Positions 30,508 to 44,498 of a stretch of DNA of 64,000 nucleotides are shown here, in pieces. The notes beneath the pieces were generated by a model. It saw only the letters and a list, made by a program, of their open reading frames with translations, was not told where the DNA came from and ran no database searches. The DNA is from Chondrilla cf. caribensis (taxonomy: Eukaryota > Porifera > Demospongiae > Chondrillida > Chondrillidae): contig OZ026563.1 of assembly GCA_964020155.1 (NCBI GenBank), forward strand, positions 2,229,940-2,293,939. The letters are read 5' to 3'. The position numbers were made by a program, and so were the translations under genes. The first letter of the stretch is position 1. The number at the start of each line of letters is the position of its first letter.

Positions 30508-33355
30508 ATGAAGACTTTAATTCTTTCTTTTGTTGTCACCTTCAGCTTGTTAGGTACGTTCGTAAGTTTGGTCTGGTTCGTAACCTGTACAACATTAAGG
30601 TCTGAACAGCAATACAATTAGCGTGTACATGTTACGTATTTCTTGTTTCGTAGAGTTTTCCTCTGGTCAGATCTATCATCTCAACAAAATAACCTTGGCA
30701 GGAGGTACATCGAGTACAGGACGTCTCAATGCTGAGCTAACTTCAAATACGGGAGGCGTCTCCGTCAACGTAAATGTCCCTGTGTGCGGCAGCGTTGACT
30801 TAATCACGGCTACTTTCTTATGCCAGAATTTGGGCTACATTGTCCCCACGGGATACGGTACCGTTACGGAATTGAAGTAAGTTAATCAGTTTACATGCGT
30901 GTGGCGACGGTATGTGAGACCTGGTATAGCTTTCTCGTCCAGTCACTCCCTGTATCAGATCGTATTGCAGCTTTTCCTAGATTTTGATCATTTTGGCAAT
31001 GATTTTGCCGCAAATTTGTAAGAATTAAATTCAGTAGTTTCAATAATGATTGTAGTCACTAAAGTGTAGTGTGCAGTAGTTAGTGGTTCTTAATTTAGAC
31101 ATTAAAATTTAATGCCCAATGTATGTTTGCTAAGTGTTTTTAGCTTCATGTGACACTGTATGCATATTAATTATAATATATAACATGAGAAATATAAAAC
31201 CAGACAAAGTGTTTGTATTTGGTAACACTAACAACTTTGAAGACTGGCCGTCTTCTCCATGCACCTTGGAATATTTCTTGACTCGGATGATCTTGGGCTA
31301 ACACTGTATTCCTTATTTACAATTGTGAGGACAGCCTGTGTATTAACGGGTGAAAATCTTTCAAATCGTATGCAAGACATTAATTTTGAATGCATCCACA
31401 TTGTTTACAATCTCACACCATTAATGTATGCCTTTGTTCTAGAGCTGTGTTGTTACATTTGTAAATTTGAATGGTCACAGTAGTATAATTAAAATTATAC
31501 TACTGCAAATTTTTGCAATAAGTGTGAATATACTGTCTGTTGTTTGGAAACTCCTGTTCCTCAGCCATTCTAAAATACACCTTGGCAAACATTAAATACT
31601 CCGACGGCCAAGTGAGCCATCATCTTATTCTACCTGAGTGTGCATAAAACTACACAATGTGTATGTCTAGTGTTAACAGACTATGAATGCAGCATTGAAA
31701 ATGAAAATCTCTTGGATTTATGAATTTTATTATAATTAGGGTTACAGTATTATTATGTTGCTGCCTTCAACAGTTTCATCCAGTTTTATCATTGACAAGA
31801 TTTCCATTCTTCTCAATTCACAGTCTTCCAGCCACTTCCTCTCTTCTAATGATGTATGATCTGAATTGTGACGGTGCTTCAGCTCTCAGCCAATGCAAAT
31901 TCTCTGTAAAATCCAGCCTCGACTGTGATGTGTCCACGGAGGCAGCTGTTTCTTGTCGTGAGTCCTCTACTAACCATTGCATGTGTTCTACTACAGGTAT
32001 TTTCACTTATATAATTATAATATAATAATATACAGGCCCGGAGCAAGCAAAATTTCATTGGTCAGACCAAAATACTGTCAAATGATTATAATCGTATGTG
32101 AGGAAGTGGACTTGCATAGACTGATAAGATAACACAACTTATTACAATGTGATGCAATCTTACAATAATGAATTGCTGCATTAATTTTAAATTGTAGCAA
32201 ACAGGATATGAAATTAGAATACTATTATAGTTCCTGAAAAGACATAATTCTGTCCTGATAAAATGCATGCATGGGCTATGAAAATAATATTGTAAGATGT
32301 ACCAAACATTTTCAACCTGTGATCAGAATCCCCAACAAAGTTGCTAACAATATCGCTTGATTTTAGCATATCAGTAGCAGCTTTGTGCACATGCAATGTC
32401 ATGAGGTTTGTCGCTTTAGAGTATCTCATCCTGCTTGAATCCCATAATGCATAAGTGGCAGTAAGCTACATCATTTGCTTCATCATAGTGCAAGAATGGC
32501 CACTGCTTGAACTAGGTGTGTGAAAGGATCGCTGGACAGCATTCTTCAGGCCATATATCGTTATGGGAACTTGAAATTCGAGCGGGGCTGGTGGGGAGAA
32601 GGTGACATTTCAGGAATTCCTGAAATGCTACTCACAGAGGTAGAGGAAGCCATTAATCAGCAGATATGTAAACGAATTCGACGAATACCAGTCAAAGCAA
32701 CTAACGAAGCGCCAAAAACAGCCACTGATCTATCCTATAACCACCCGTGGACTTCTATTTTCAATATTGCACAATGACAATATGGCTGATTCACGGGCAC
32801 AACGACCTAAGACATCGATTGAACTGACAGATTCTTAAAAGGCTAAAAATTAGACAGACATCAGGCATGAAAAACAGAGTAGTTGAGATTTATTGAAGGT
32901 TACCTGGTCCAGTGGGTTGGTTGCTGTCAACCCTGAAGGCATCGGTACATCAATCACATATTTCTCCATAAATTTATCAAATCATGTAATTTTGTGGGAA
33001 AATAGTAGTTCAGATGTGCTTGTCTCCCCAATGGTGTATTCTCGTATGCCAAACCTTGTGATTTAAGAAATAGTTCCAATTTTGGTCATAATAATTTATG
33101 CAATTATGTTTAATATAAGCGTTTTGACAACTTAACTTTTTCAAAGTTCATTATTTTGACTGTGTGCCATTTTTCACACCTGCTGGTCATGTTTCCATTG
33201 CAGTGTTCACTCCTGGTCAAATTGCTGGTATCTCAATTGGAATCATTTTCTTTTGCCTTCTTCTGATTTGCCTCCCGGTCATCATTTGCTGTTGTTGCTG
33301 CTGTGGAATCTGTGCTTGTGCAACTGGTGCAAGTGGTGGCTACGACAAAATGTAG
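30508..33355 (+). CDS. SRCR mini-receptor, copy 3
   Basis: Exons 30508-30553, 30654-30876, 31824-31957, 33204-33355; phases 1-2-1; 184 aa. Signal peptide MKTLILSFVVTFSLLG is shared exactly with copies 4 and 5. SRCR-like halves are LNKITLAGGTSSTGRLNAEL with VPVCGSVDLITATFLCQNLG, and LNCDGASALSQC...DC...SC. The helix LLLICLPVIICCCCCC is followed by GICACATGASGGYDKM. Intron 3 is about 1.25 kb because of an extra segment near 32031-32865 absent from copies 4 and 5; its one open frame (32520-32777) resembles nothing I know. Lies directly behind a truncated transposon end. Confidence 0.82.
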
Positions 33356-34480
33356 TTAGCAGTTTTCCTGCATGGCTGTTCAATGATGACAATTAAATTA
33401 ATATAGACATGTACACAATGTCATGCTTCGATAAATTTAAATAATCATTAATTAAACCTCTACCTGCATTTACATGGTTGTTAGCTCTAGTTTTGTATTA
33501 TTCATTACAATTTATTAAATCTGAATTTATTTTTGTTTTGCTATTCATTTTGCTGATCCTTGGCTCTTCATTACTTGAGCAATAAATGCGCAATTACATA
33601 CATGGACATACAATAACTACACCAGAAGGTAAGTTAACATTTTTAATTATAGCTATGGCTAACAGGCCATATGTATATGGAGATGGTGAGTTTCAAAATA
33701 CCCGATCCCATCTAGTTCTGGAACAAGTATCAACTTGACATGCCCACTGCCATTAAGCCAAAAGGTGCTTAGCTTTTTCTCCCTATTCTATATTGTTTTA
33801 ATTTCGACTTCCGGTATATAATGCTCGACCGATATAGTTACTATTACGTCGAATGTAATATCTTCAGCGAAGGTTCTTCTGAACCTAATAAAGACTTCCA
33901 AGTAATTCGAGTGCGGGGGGCAGCAGCCCCACGAGTTTTTAAACTCGAATTACTTGTTTCTCATGCATTGAAATATTAACCACATTCAGACGTAGCTAGG
34001 TTTACAGACCACATACAGAGGTGTGGAGAGTTGACACGCCCCTGCTGCCATGAGCTACATCAAAAGGTGCTTAGGATATATTCTCCCTATTTTCAATACA
34101 TTGAAGATAACTAGCAACCCCAAATATAAGTAGGACTACAGGCCACATACAGAAATAAGAAGTGTTCCCAAATTTAATCACAAATCTCAGCTAGATATGG
34201 ACCAAATATATATCAGATTGACATGCCCCACCCACCTTTCACCTTATGGCATAGCTAGCTCATGTGAGATGGGGCCCGTTTACCTGATATTCTTACGAAA
34301 CCTATATAGCTAACAACGTGAAATAATTATGAAGCAATCCTAATCTCTATTATGTTGCCTGTAACCTTAGAAAGCAAGTATCTGCATTTGGTATGAAGAG
34401 AGAGTAGAAGAAAAATTCTTGTTATGTCAGCCTGATATTTTCACAAGGCCTACCTAGTGGTGTGAACTACATTATGAAGT
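33356..34480. other. 3' flank of copy 3 with dispersed repeats
   Basis: The first 400 bp resemble the 3' flanks of copies 4 and 5. Single units of the roughly 190-bp AAGGTGCTTAGC repeat lie near 33770 and 34070, and a small hairpin element lies at 33899-33956. No gene seen. Confidence 0.55.
33899..33956. mobile_element. small hairpin element, CAAGTAATTCGAGT arms
   Basis: Inverted arms CAAGTAATTCGAGT / ACTCGAATTACTTG enclose a GC-rich centre. The same sequence occurs in opposite orientation at 39056-39114, with shared sequence continuing beyond one arm, so it is probably one end of a larger element. Confidence 0.75.
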
Positions 34481-34494
34481 AATCCTGATCTCTG

Positions 34495-35320
<826 letters not shown>

Positions 35321-35325
35321 ATTAG

Positions 35326-35531
35326 TCTGACGTAGCCCAGACCTAGTCTCATGTAACACAGACGCAATCTTGCCTCCATTTTTTATTATGACACCCTAGT
35401 CTCGTCACCCTGCCGACGGGGTGACGAGACTAGCGCAGACCCATCCGGCCTCCATTTTATCACGGTGCAGAAAACATTCCGTGCCGTAATAAAAATTTAA
35501 TGGAGGCCGGATAGGTTTGGGCTACGTCAGA
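35326..35531. mobile_element. MITE of the TCTGACGTAGCCC family, with nested MITE
   Basis: Outer inverted ends TCTGACGTAGCCCAGACC and GGTTTGGGCTACGTCAGA. Just inside the left end a second foldback element (TAGTCTC...GACTAG, about 35346-35432) is nested. The same nested element sits at the same place at 43090 in the long element. Interior coding sequence is missing. Confidence 0.8.
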
Positions 35532-35626
35532 TTAGTAAACTGTGCACGTGTGTACAAGTCTTGTAACTCGTGACTTGGCGCAACCAACCCACTTATAGTC
35601 TCGCCTAGCCAGCCCCTTTTCTGGAT

Positions 35627-38391
35627 GGGTCTTACTTGTTCCGCCCCAAGTTGACTCCCACACCTTTCAAGCGCCTGTAGTAAACGCCTGTCCCAAGTTG
35701 ACACCAGGAATTGTGCAAACACGCTTTACTTTCGAAGAGGGATTCCGGACTGTGCAGTTTTCATGGTATACATGACTCATGGCACATGGGGGTTGCACAT
35801 GAAGATCAGACGGTAAGTTTTATAAGTTTAAAGGCAATCATTTTATTATGGTCTCTTTAAATTATACCCATTACATGAAAAAAGCTAATAAAGTTAGATG
35901 GTATGCATTAAATAGAAAAGTTAAAGTCCTTTTAAAGCGTAGTATTGTACAGTGTCATATCTTTTGTCATCTTGAGAACTTCTTTATCAACTTTACCATT
36001 GCCTGCATGTGTGAACAAGTTGTAAGCATAAAGCATGGAAGTAATGTCCACACAAAACCTCTCTTCCACATATTATTAGGCCTACATACATTTTAATTTC
36101 CATTTCTCTTGAATCATCTGAGGAGCAATCCCACTCTGATCTATTGTCCTACAAGATCATGGCATCAGTATATATATGTCATTGTAATATGCTGGAATTA
36201 TGTCTTACATACGTACGTACGTATCTAATAATAATAATGGAACCTACAAAATATTCATCAATATCCAGTACTACATTGTGCTTGTCCTCTAGCACCTCCT
36301 GTGTCTTTTGTGTATCACATCCATTCACAACAGCTCTGCATTCATGGTACATAATCATGCCAGTTGTGATAGTTAATTGGCATGTTAACTCTCCTCTTTG
36401 GTCATATTTATGCACCCTCAGGCTGATAGATAATTAGACAAAAAAGTCCTTTTCAGATCTTGTATATCATCTGTAGAGGACCATCTTTCTTTGAAAACAA
36501 TCTCATAGGTACTCTGCATGTTTTGGGTGGATATTGATTATTGCATAAAGTTATGTTACACTTATGTACATGGCAATATGTCACTAAATTAGTAGTACTA
36601 CATACGTACATATAGTCAATGTGTAAACATACATACCCTACATAGCTGTAATTTGGCATCGTAGTCAGTTATGTTGGTATCTTTACATGATTTGGTTGAA
36701 ATCTGTCATATTGTGCACAATAAAATACATGATTATGGATGTAATGTATTTCCATGGAGCATACACACACATGTAAGAGTCATTAAAAAAGGTGTAAATA
36801 TGGCTTGTGTACATACATACATCCTGTTTTTGAATGGTTGTAGGTAGAAAATCTCTTCTGAATTCGTGTGGGAGATCTCCAACATTATTTGACTGTATAA
36901 GGTAAAGCGATCACATTTTTATGTCTTTACATAATATTATAACATATGTATGTAACACTTCTGTACCAGCTGTGTTATTAGTTACTATGACCTCATTAAG
37001 TATTATCTGTTGATTTAGCTGGTAGAACAACTAATCTTTGTGTTAATTAGTCACGTGTAGAGTTGGCAGTTGCCTCGTGTTGTACTCTTAGTTTTTAGGC
37101 TAGATAGTGTTGTAGGTCGCCGACTGTGTTTGGCTGTTTTGGTTAATAATTGGTTTGCTCCCTTGTTGTTCATTCTTGCGTGATCGCCTTCGACTTTTGT
37201 GAAGTTGTCTTATCGTATCGCAACGCTCGTTACATGTACGTACCTACATACATATGTACGTATCTGCAGTTGCAGTATCAATGCATAATCAATTCAATGG
37301 GCATACCAAAATTCATCAGAGAAGCTTTAAATTGCACATCACTGTCACTAACTGCTCCCATTGGATGAATTATTATTATAATAATAGCTTCCTTTCTTGG
37401 TACCATCAGTAGCTGTTCGTGTGCAGGGTAATTTGGTTCTGTCATAATGTGATCAACCTTAATGTGCATTGCACATTAATAACAAACTAATCTATCAGCT
37501 TCCAACCATCTCTCAAAGTCTTCACGCTTGACTTTTGACATGTTTGTTCTATTCAAATCAGATCAATTTTCTAATTAAACCATGGTTGCTAACTTAAAGT
37601 TAAAAAGCTTCATTGCACCTATTGGTGAAAGGGTCTGGTCCTTAACTGTAGAGCGAAATAGCTAGCTACTCATGGTCAGACTGACTAGAAAGTGTAACCC
37701 AATTAACTGAGTTTTAACAATCTAACACACAGCCTCAATCCAAAACAATGTTGTGACTTCACTTGACCTATACACTAGTCCTTGATATTTGTCAATAAAT
37801 ACTTGGTCTAAATTTATTCTTATGAGAGGGAGACATTCCATCTGGTCCAGCTAGATAGAATCATAGACTCTCTATACTACGTAGTATAGAGAGTCTATGA
37901 TAGAATCGAAGCATTTTTAGTCGATTGCGATGACACCTCTAAGGACGTTTTGAATGAAGATTTTGTACCGTGTGGTTTACTGTTATTAAATCCGGGACGT
38001 TTCAGTAATTTTCACCAATCTGTGAGGGGCATGGTGCCACTGGAAAAATCCGTGACTGTCCCGGATGATTCGGGACAGTTGGCAACTATGGAAATTTTCG
38101 GCTACTTAATCCTCATCTAAAGACTGAAAAACATTCTATATCAGAGCCTAGACACGATAATTCTTCGCTAGGTGTTCGTTTCTTTTCTTGACAGCAATTA
38201 CTAAGCTGTTCCGTATACGAACAGGCGACTCGGTCGGTCCGTCACTTGTGCAATTCCTGGTGCCAACTTGGGGCAGGCGTTTATTACGGGCGCTTAAAAG
38301 GTGACGGAGTCAACTATGGACGGAAAATTACACTGTACTAGGTACAGCGTGGATGCCGCTTCGATATTCATTGTCATACCTAGTAAGACCC
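35627..38391. mobile_element. 2.8-kb hAT-like insertion in the copy 4 promoter region
   Basis: Ends GGGTCTTACT / AGTAAGACCC are inverted. A longer inverted block (CAATTCCTGGTG, CAACTTGGG, CAGGCGTTTA) lies at 35640-35715 and 38250-38320. Flanks TTTCTGGAT and TTTCCGGAT look like a mutated target duplication of about 8-9 bp, as hAT elements make. The flanking sequence is continuous in the equivalent region before copy 5. No convincing transposase was found inside. Confidence 0.65.
37860..37901. repeat. perfect 42-bp palindrome
   Basis: ATCATAGACTCTCTATACTAC is followed at once by its own complement. It has no loop and lies inside the hAT-like insertion. Confidence 0.95.
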
Positions 38392-38516
38392 TTTCCGGAT
38401 CGCTTACTTATTATTTCCACGTACAGCACCCCCAAGACGACAGCGACACTTCTTTGGAAATTTTCTAGTTTTCCACCGATCCAACATAATCGTGCCCGCT
38501 AGAACAGGATACCGTC

Positions 38517-41500
38517 ATGAAGACTTTAATTCTTTCTTTTGTTGTCACCTTCAGCTTGTTAGGTACGTTCGTAGATAAGTATGTCGCACCATTGAGTTTA
38601 AAACTAAGTTTTGGTCTGTTTCGTAACCTGTACAAACATAAAGCTCTGAACAGCAATACAATTAGCGTGTACATATTACGTATTTCTTGTTTCGTAGAGT
38701 TTTCCGCTGGTCAGTATCATCTCAGCAAAATAACCTTGGCAGGAGGTACATCGAATAAAGGACGTCTCAATGCTGAACTAACAGATACCGAGGGCAACAT
38801 CACCGCAAATGTCCCTGTGTGCGGTAGCGTTGACTTCATCACGGCTACTTTCTTATGCCAGAATTTGGGCTACCTTATCACCACGGGATACGGTACCGTT
38901 ACGGAATTGGAGTAAGTTGATCAGTTAACATGCGTGTGGCGACGGTATGTGAGACCTGGTATAGCGTTTTCGTCCAGTCACTCCCTGTATCAGATCGTAT
39001 TGCAGCTTTTCCTAGATTTTGATCATTTTGGCAATGATTTTGCCGCAAATTGTAACAAGTAATTCGAGTTCAAAAACTCGTGGGGCTGCCGCCCCCCCGC
39101 ACTCGAATTACTTGGCGTCTTCCTTAGATTCAGAATAACCTTCGCTGAGGTTATTACGTTCAGCGGAGCTTCAGCGCACGAATTCTAGCCCAATTCCCAA
39201 TTGTCGGCGTTCGAAATCGGCCATTTTGTTATCGCGCAATATAAATTATAATACTAGTTGTGAACAAAGTTCAGAACCTCGCAAATAGATCTTGAATATC
39301 AAGATCTATGATATGACGTAGTTCAGTGACATCATCTAAAAATGTCTTCCAAAATGGACGTCATGATGGCCGACCATTTGGTGTCCCGAACGACGGATTG
39401 GCGAACCCTGCTCTTCGGCGAAGGAAATCGAAAAATCGTTGTGCAAAAATGTTGACAATTGTTATTTGAATTGTCTTAAGGTAATTGGTAGTGATGCAGT
39501 CCGAAATTTGTCGACGGGAGCAATCGAAAAGTAAGTGCTCTTTTAACGGGTCGTGTGTGAACCACAGGCAACCTTTGTCTAAGTTTGCCATTTCAATATA
39601 TGCTGCGACGGTGCCCCATTACCATCGGTGGGACGACTTAGTGCTGATCGATTCGTTCGACGAACGATTTGCGTTCAAAGAAACCAAAAAGTGACCTAAA
39701 TTGAACAATATTGGCGGCCACCGCAATTATGTGCGTGGGCAACCTCGATCGGACTCCCCAAACGAACGGAAACAATTACCTCGCTAACGCTCGGTAATAA
39801 ATTCATTGTTACGGTTACGCGTAGGAACACATATAATAGATATATGTATTATATTTTTTTTTTCTTTTTTTTTTTCTATATAATATTATATATATATATA
39901 TAACAAATAATAGTACAGAACAGAAAGAACAAACTACACCGAATACAAGTTAACACAATAAACACACAGAAATACTAAACATGAAAATGATTGTCAAAAG
40001 ACCCAAGGATTGCAACTGAATTAAATCTTTGAATAGTTACACTTATTCTCTGGCACAATTTGTGAAAAGACTGGGGATCGGCAGACTTCAATTTGATGCG
40101 GTGAGACAACTCCTTCAAAAACGACATGGCATTGTCTCCAAAAACTCCTAATGATTCGACACCAATTGGCACAAAATAGTGGGATTGTGATATTTCCTGA
40201 TAGAGTACATTCTTCCTGCTCTCGGCTCGATTAGCAATTGATGCTGCTCCAGTGGCTGCATATGGTATGTAGGAGGGAGCAAGGGTGTCCCAACAAGTGA
40301 CGTCCCAGGCCAGTGACCGGCCTCTCTTCCATGGAATTACTGTGACACCTTCAGCTCTCTTGCCGTCCGAACGGCAAAGGCCCGTTGGCTCCAACTGTGA
40401 AGGAACTTCAGCTGCTGCCAAAGCTCTCTTATATATAATATAATCAAAGCACTGTAATATCTAATAATAATAATAATAATATATATATACATATATATCG
40501 GACGAGCGTAACATACCGGAAGTTGAAATGAAAACAATATCTATACTGTCTGTAGTCTAGCTAGGTAGACCGTCCCAAGAGATGCTGAGGGGCAGAAAAG
40601 GAAAGGGAAGGTCTAGGCCAAATAGCGATCATGCAGTTCACCCCTGAGCGTGTGACCATCAGCCAATGAAATGCAATTGTCAGGAATCTTGGCAATGATA
40701 TTCAGTCACTCAAATTAGTAAATTGTTAAGTGTTATGGGGGATCATACTACATAGTTGTCGCCCGTATTGAAACTAGCTGGGAATATTCACCCAGCGGAC
40801 AATCAGATAAATGATATTACTAGACATGACACAATTGTATATCTCCTGACCGTTCATGGCAAGTCACCTATCTTCAAATGTATAATATCGTGGTGTCATA
40901 CATTCAACAAAGGATTACAAACGATCGAGGAAGGAGAACCAACATATTCACTCCTAATTGTATCTCTACTTTTATCTCTGATAAACGAACAAGTGAAAAC
41001 CTTTCACAAACATAGTTTGTCTGTTGTGCATTTATGCAGTGGTTAGGGACATTGTCTGTTGTTTGGAAAATCAAATTGGTCAGCCATACTAGAATACACC
41101 TTGGTAAACATTTTAATACTCCAACTGCCAAGTTAACCATCATCTTATTCTACCTGACTGTGAATAATACTACACAATGTGTATGTCTAGTGTTAACAGA
41201 CTATGAATATAGCAATGAAAATGATAATTTCTTGGATTTATGAATATTATACTTTTATGGTTACAGTATTATTGCTGCCTTCAACAGTTTCATCCAGTTT
41301 TATCAATATTTTAATTTTTTCTCATTTCGCAGTCTTCCATCCACTTCCTCTCCTCTGATGATACAAGATCTGAAGTGTAATGGTGTTCTAGCTCTAAGCC
41401 AGTGCACATTCACTGTCACCTCCAGCCCCACGTGTGATGAGTCCACGGAGGCAGCTGTTTCTTGTCGTGAGTTCTCTACTGACCATCTTTAATGCATGTG

Positions 41501-42294
41501 TTCTACCACAGGTATTTCCACTTCTCACTGAACCACCTGCACTTTTGATAGCATACAATTATTATAGAACAGCAACTGATAATCCAAAAATGAAATATTA
41601 GTTAATTTACTTCACAATAAGTATATAACAACACCTGTAACACCAGCAAATGGACACATTAAATAGTGTTATTCTGTACAAATGAATATGTCATCTGTGC
41701 GATTCAAATTTATGTTCAATTTAATACATGAATTGCTCGTTGAATCCATGCATGTAGCATGTAGTTGTAGGAACGGTTATCAGGCATGGTTAACGGAGTA
41801 GTTGAGATGTATTGAAGGTTACCTGGTCCAGTGGGTTGGTTGCTGTCAACCCTGGAGGCATCACTACATCAATCACATATTTCTCTATGAATTTATCAAT
41901 GAAAACAATTTAGTGGGTAAATAGTAGTCCTGATGTGCTTGTCTCCCCAATGGTGTATTCTTGTATGCCAAAGCTTGTGATTTAAGAAATAGTCCTGATT
42001 TTGGTCATGATTTATGCAATTATGTGGGAGGGGTTCATGAGTGTTTTGACAACTTTGCTCTTAAAACTTTGCTCTTAGAATTCATTATTTGTACTATGTG
42101 TGTCTGTTTTCACACATGCTGGTCATGTTTCCATTGCAGTGCTTACTCCTGGTCAAATTGCTGGTGTCTCAATTGGAGTCTTTTTCTTTTGCCTTCTTCT
42201 GATCTGCATCCCGGTCATCATTTGCTGTTGTTGCTGCTGTGGATGCTGTGCTTGTGCAACTCGTGCAAGTCGTGGTGGCTACGACAAGATGTAG
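38517..42294 (+). CDS. SRCR mini-receptor, copy 4
   Basis: Exons 38517-38562, 38698-38911, 41333-41466, 42140-42294; phases 1-2-1; 182 aa. Exon 1 is identical in protein to copies 3 and 5. SRCR halves: LSKITLAGGTSNKGRLNAEL, VPVCGSVDFITATFLCQNLG, LKCNGVLALSQC, TCDES, SC. Helix and tail: LLLICIPVIICCCCCC, then GCCACATRASRGGYDKM, one more Cys and Arg than copy 3. Intron 2 was enlarged by insertions between about 39056 and 40740, including a retroelement fragment. The region before the gene is split by a hAT-like element. Reading frame and splice sites are intact. Confidence 0.82.
39056..39114. mobile_element. small hairpin element, inverted copy of 33899-33956
   Basis: Same arms and GC-rich centre in opposite orientation. 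It interrupts intron 2 of copy 4 exactly where copies 3 and 5 continue uninterrupted. Confidence 0.75.
39851..40440 (-). mobile_element. non-LTR retroelement 3' fragment with poly(A) tract
   Basis: The minus frame 39975-40421 has PSQLEPTGLCRSDGKRAEG, VIPWKRGRSLAWDVTCWDTL and HYFVPIGVESLGVFGDNAMS, matching the C-terminal part of the fragment at 25372-26267 but in one frame. A T-rich run at 39851-39880 would be its poly(A) tail. 5' truncated, as is usual for LINEs. It lies in intron 2 of SRCR copy 4. Confidence 0.75.
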
Positions 42295-42393
42295 TTAGCA
42301 GCTTTCTTGCATGGCTGTTTAATGATGATAATTAAATAGACATGTACACAAAGTCACGCTTCTGAATCAATAATAATCATTAATTAACCCTTT

Positions 42394-42452
42394 ACCTATT
42401 TCACGTTGGTTGTTATTAATCAATGATTAATAACAACCAACGTGAAATAGGT
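42394..42452. repeat. 29-bp-arm palindrome in the 3' flank of copy 4
   Basis: ACCTATTTCACGTTGGTTGT and the next nine bases are repeated as an inverted copy after one central base. Copy 5 has only one arm at the same place (near 52520-52548). Confidence 0.9.
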
Positions 42453-43289
42453 ATAAGTATAGATTAATAATCATTACAATTTATTGGGTTTAAATTTGCT
42501 TTTGTTTTGCTATTCATTTTGCTGATCCTTGGCTCTTCATTTCTTGAGGAATAAATGCACCATTACACATACATGGGCATATAATAGTCTATTCTCGCCC
42601 ACACATTAAAAATGTAAGCATCACTGTATTATAGCTATGGGTAAAAGGCCATGTGTGGAGATGGTGAGTGTTTCAAATTTAGTTCTGATCCCATCTAGTT
42701 CCGGAACAAGTATCAACTTGACATGCCCACTGCCATTAACTGTGTCAAAGGTTGCTTAGCTTGTTCTCCCTATTCTTTTTCATGCATTGAAAATATTGAA
42801 CACATCCAAACATAGCTAGGTTTACAGACTACATACAAATATGGGGAGTGTTGACACGCCCTGCTGCCATGAGCTACATCAAAATGTGCTTAGCATTTTA
42901 ATTTCTCCCTATATTGGAAATGTCTGAATATTACAGTCAGAACGTATGCAAATCTGTGGTTTGTTATTTATGAGTGTGTATGTGCGTGTGTATTATAATT
43001 ATATTGCATGTGGAATAGCCATTAAGTAGCCAGCTATAAGCTATAACCTAGCTATAGCATGTGAACTATTAGTCTAACATAGCCAAGACCTAGTCTTGTG
43101 TAACACAGACCGCAATCTTGCCTCCAATTTTTATTATGACATCTCCGACCATAATAAAAAAATGCCAACACCCAGGATGGGGCTCGACTGGACATCGCTG
43201 CTAATGGGCTATGAGGCGGGAGATTTGAGAGGACCTACATTAGGATCTTCAATCCCCATGCTCCCTCAAATCACTACCCGAGTCTTGCT

Positions 43290-43616
43290 GCTTGCTACAA
43301 GAAGCATGAAAACATCTAGAAGTGTGCCTATCAGAGAAGAGTATGTGCAGTTGAGCATACCTCCTTCACACCACTTGTCATGTCTGCCACTGGAGGTATG
43401 GCTAGAGAGGCCACTGTATTTTATAAACGACTTGCTTCTTGCCTTGCCTCCAAGTGGGATAAGCCTTACTCATCAACACTCCATTGGTTGCGTTGCCGTG
43501 TAACTTTCTCCCTGTTGAGATCAGCCATTTGCTGCATTAGGGGAGCGCGCTCCAGCTGTGTCCATACAATCAGACCAGATCCAGCCACTAATCTGGCAAT
43601 TGCTGAATCACAATGA
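43290..43616 (+). mobile_element. non-LTR retroelement fragment, reverse-transcriptase C-terminal region
   Basis: The frame ending at 43616 contains VEHTSFTPLVMSATGGMARE, TVFYKRLASCLASKW and LHWLRCRVTFSLLRSAICC, a block typical of the C-terminus of invertebrate LINE-like polyproteins. No polymerase core. It lies nested within the left end of the DNA transposon. Confidence 0.72.
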
Positions 43617-44498
43617 ATATGTCAATGTGACGCCAGTTGATTTAACATAAAGTTAATTTTATTGTTTGTGCTTTAATCCCTTACTATTATGGTATTGTAC
43701 CTTTGGTAGTGCGCATGTGTGCCTTTATTATTATAATACCATTATTAGTGTGCATGCATAGGTTAGCATGATTGAACTATTTGAGCCTAGGCTTGACGTA
43801 ACATCGATATTACGTCTCGTTATATACAGACATCCCTCCCAATGAATATCATTAAAAAGATCTAGACCCATCCGGCCTCCATTTTATTACGCAGAAAACA
43901 TTCCACGGCTGTTTCGCTACGTAGGTTCGGTCGAAATTTAGTTTTGCGCATGCGCAGTAAAATGTGCTTCTCATCATCGTACAAAACTTCTTCAAGTGAC
44001 ATTTATTGGAGTACCGATGATCGAAAGAGGCTTTTCTTGTCACCAATGCGTCATATGAATGATTCCAAGACAGAGTGTGTTTGTGCGAGACTAATTGCAG
44101 CTGCCATTGTAGAGAACGCAACAAGTTGAAGGTGTTGCGAAAACATCTATTTCAAGGCTCTGCCAGTTTTTCGGAACTTGCTCTCTACCTAGAAGGTAAG
44201 GACTTTTACTGTACTACACATCAGTACTTGTTTAGTTTGTGTACCATTTTTTTAAGGGTGCATTTCGGGCATTTTAGAAGTTGACGTATCGTTGTCATTG
44301 ATACAAGGGCTTTACTCTGAGAAATTCATCTCAGTACATTTTAACTCAAGTAGAAGTTTAGTGTGACTGAGTGGGCTTCACATCAGGTGTATTCGTTCGA
44401 TATCAGGCGTGCATGCATTACCAACTCCTTGATTGAACTTAAATTCAATGTTACTAAACATGCATGCGGATATACGTATATGTATATATAATATATAG

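Noticed and set aside
32520..32777. 85-codon open frame in intron 3 of SRCR copy 3
   Set aside because: No family resemblance; lies in an inserted segment missing from sister copies. Probably a fragment of a mobile element, not a gene.
36144..36437. Open frames within the hAT-like insertion
   Set aside because: Short, low-complexity in part, and no transposase motif could be seen.
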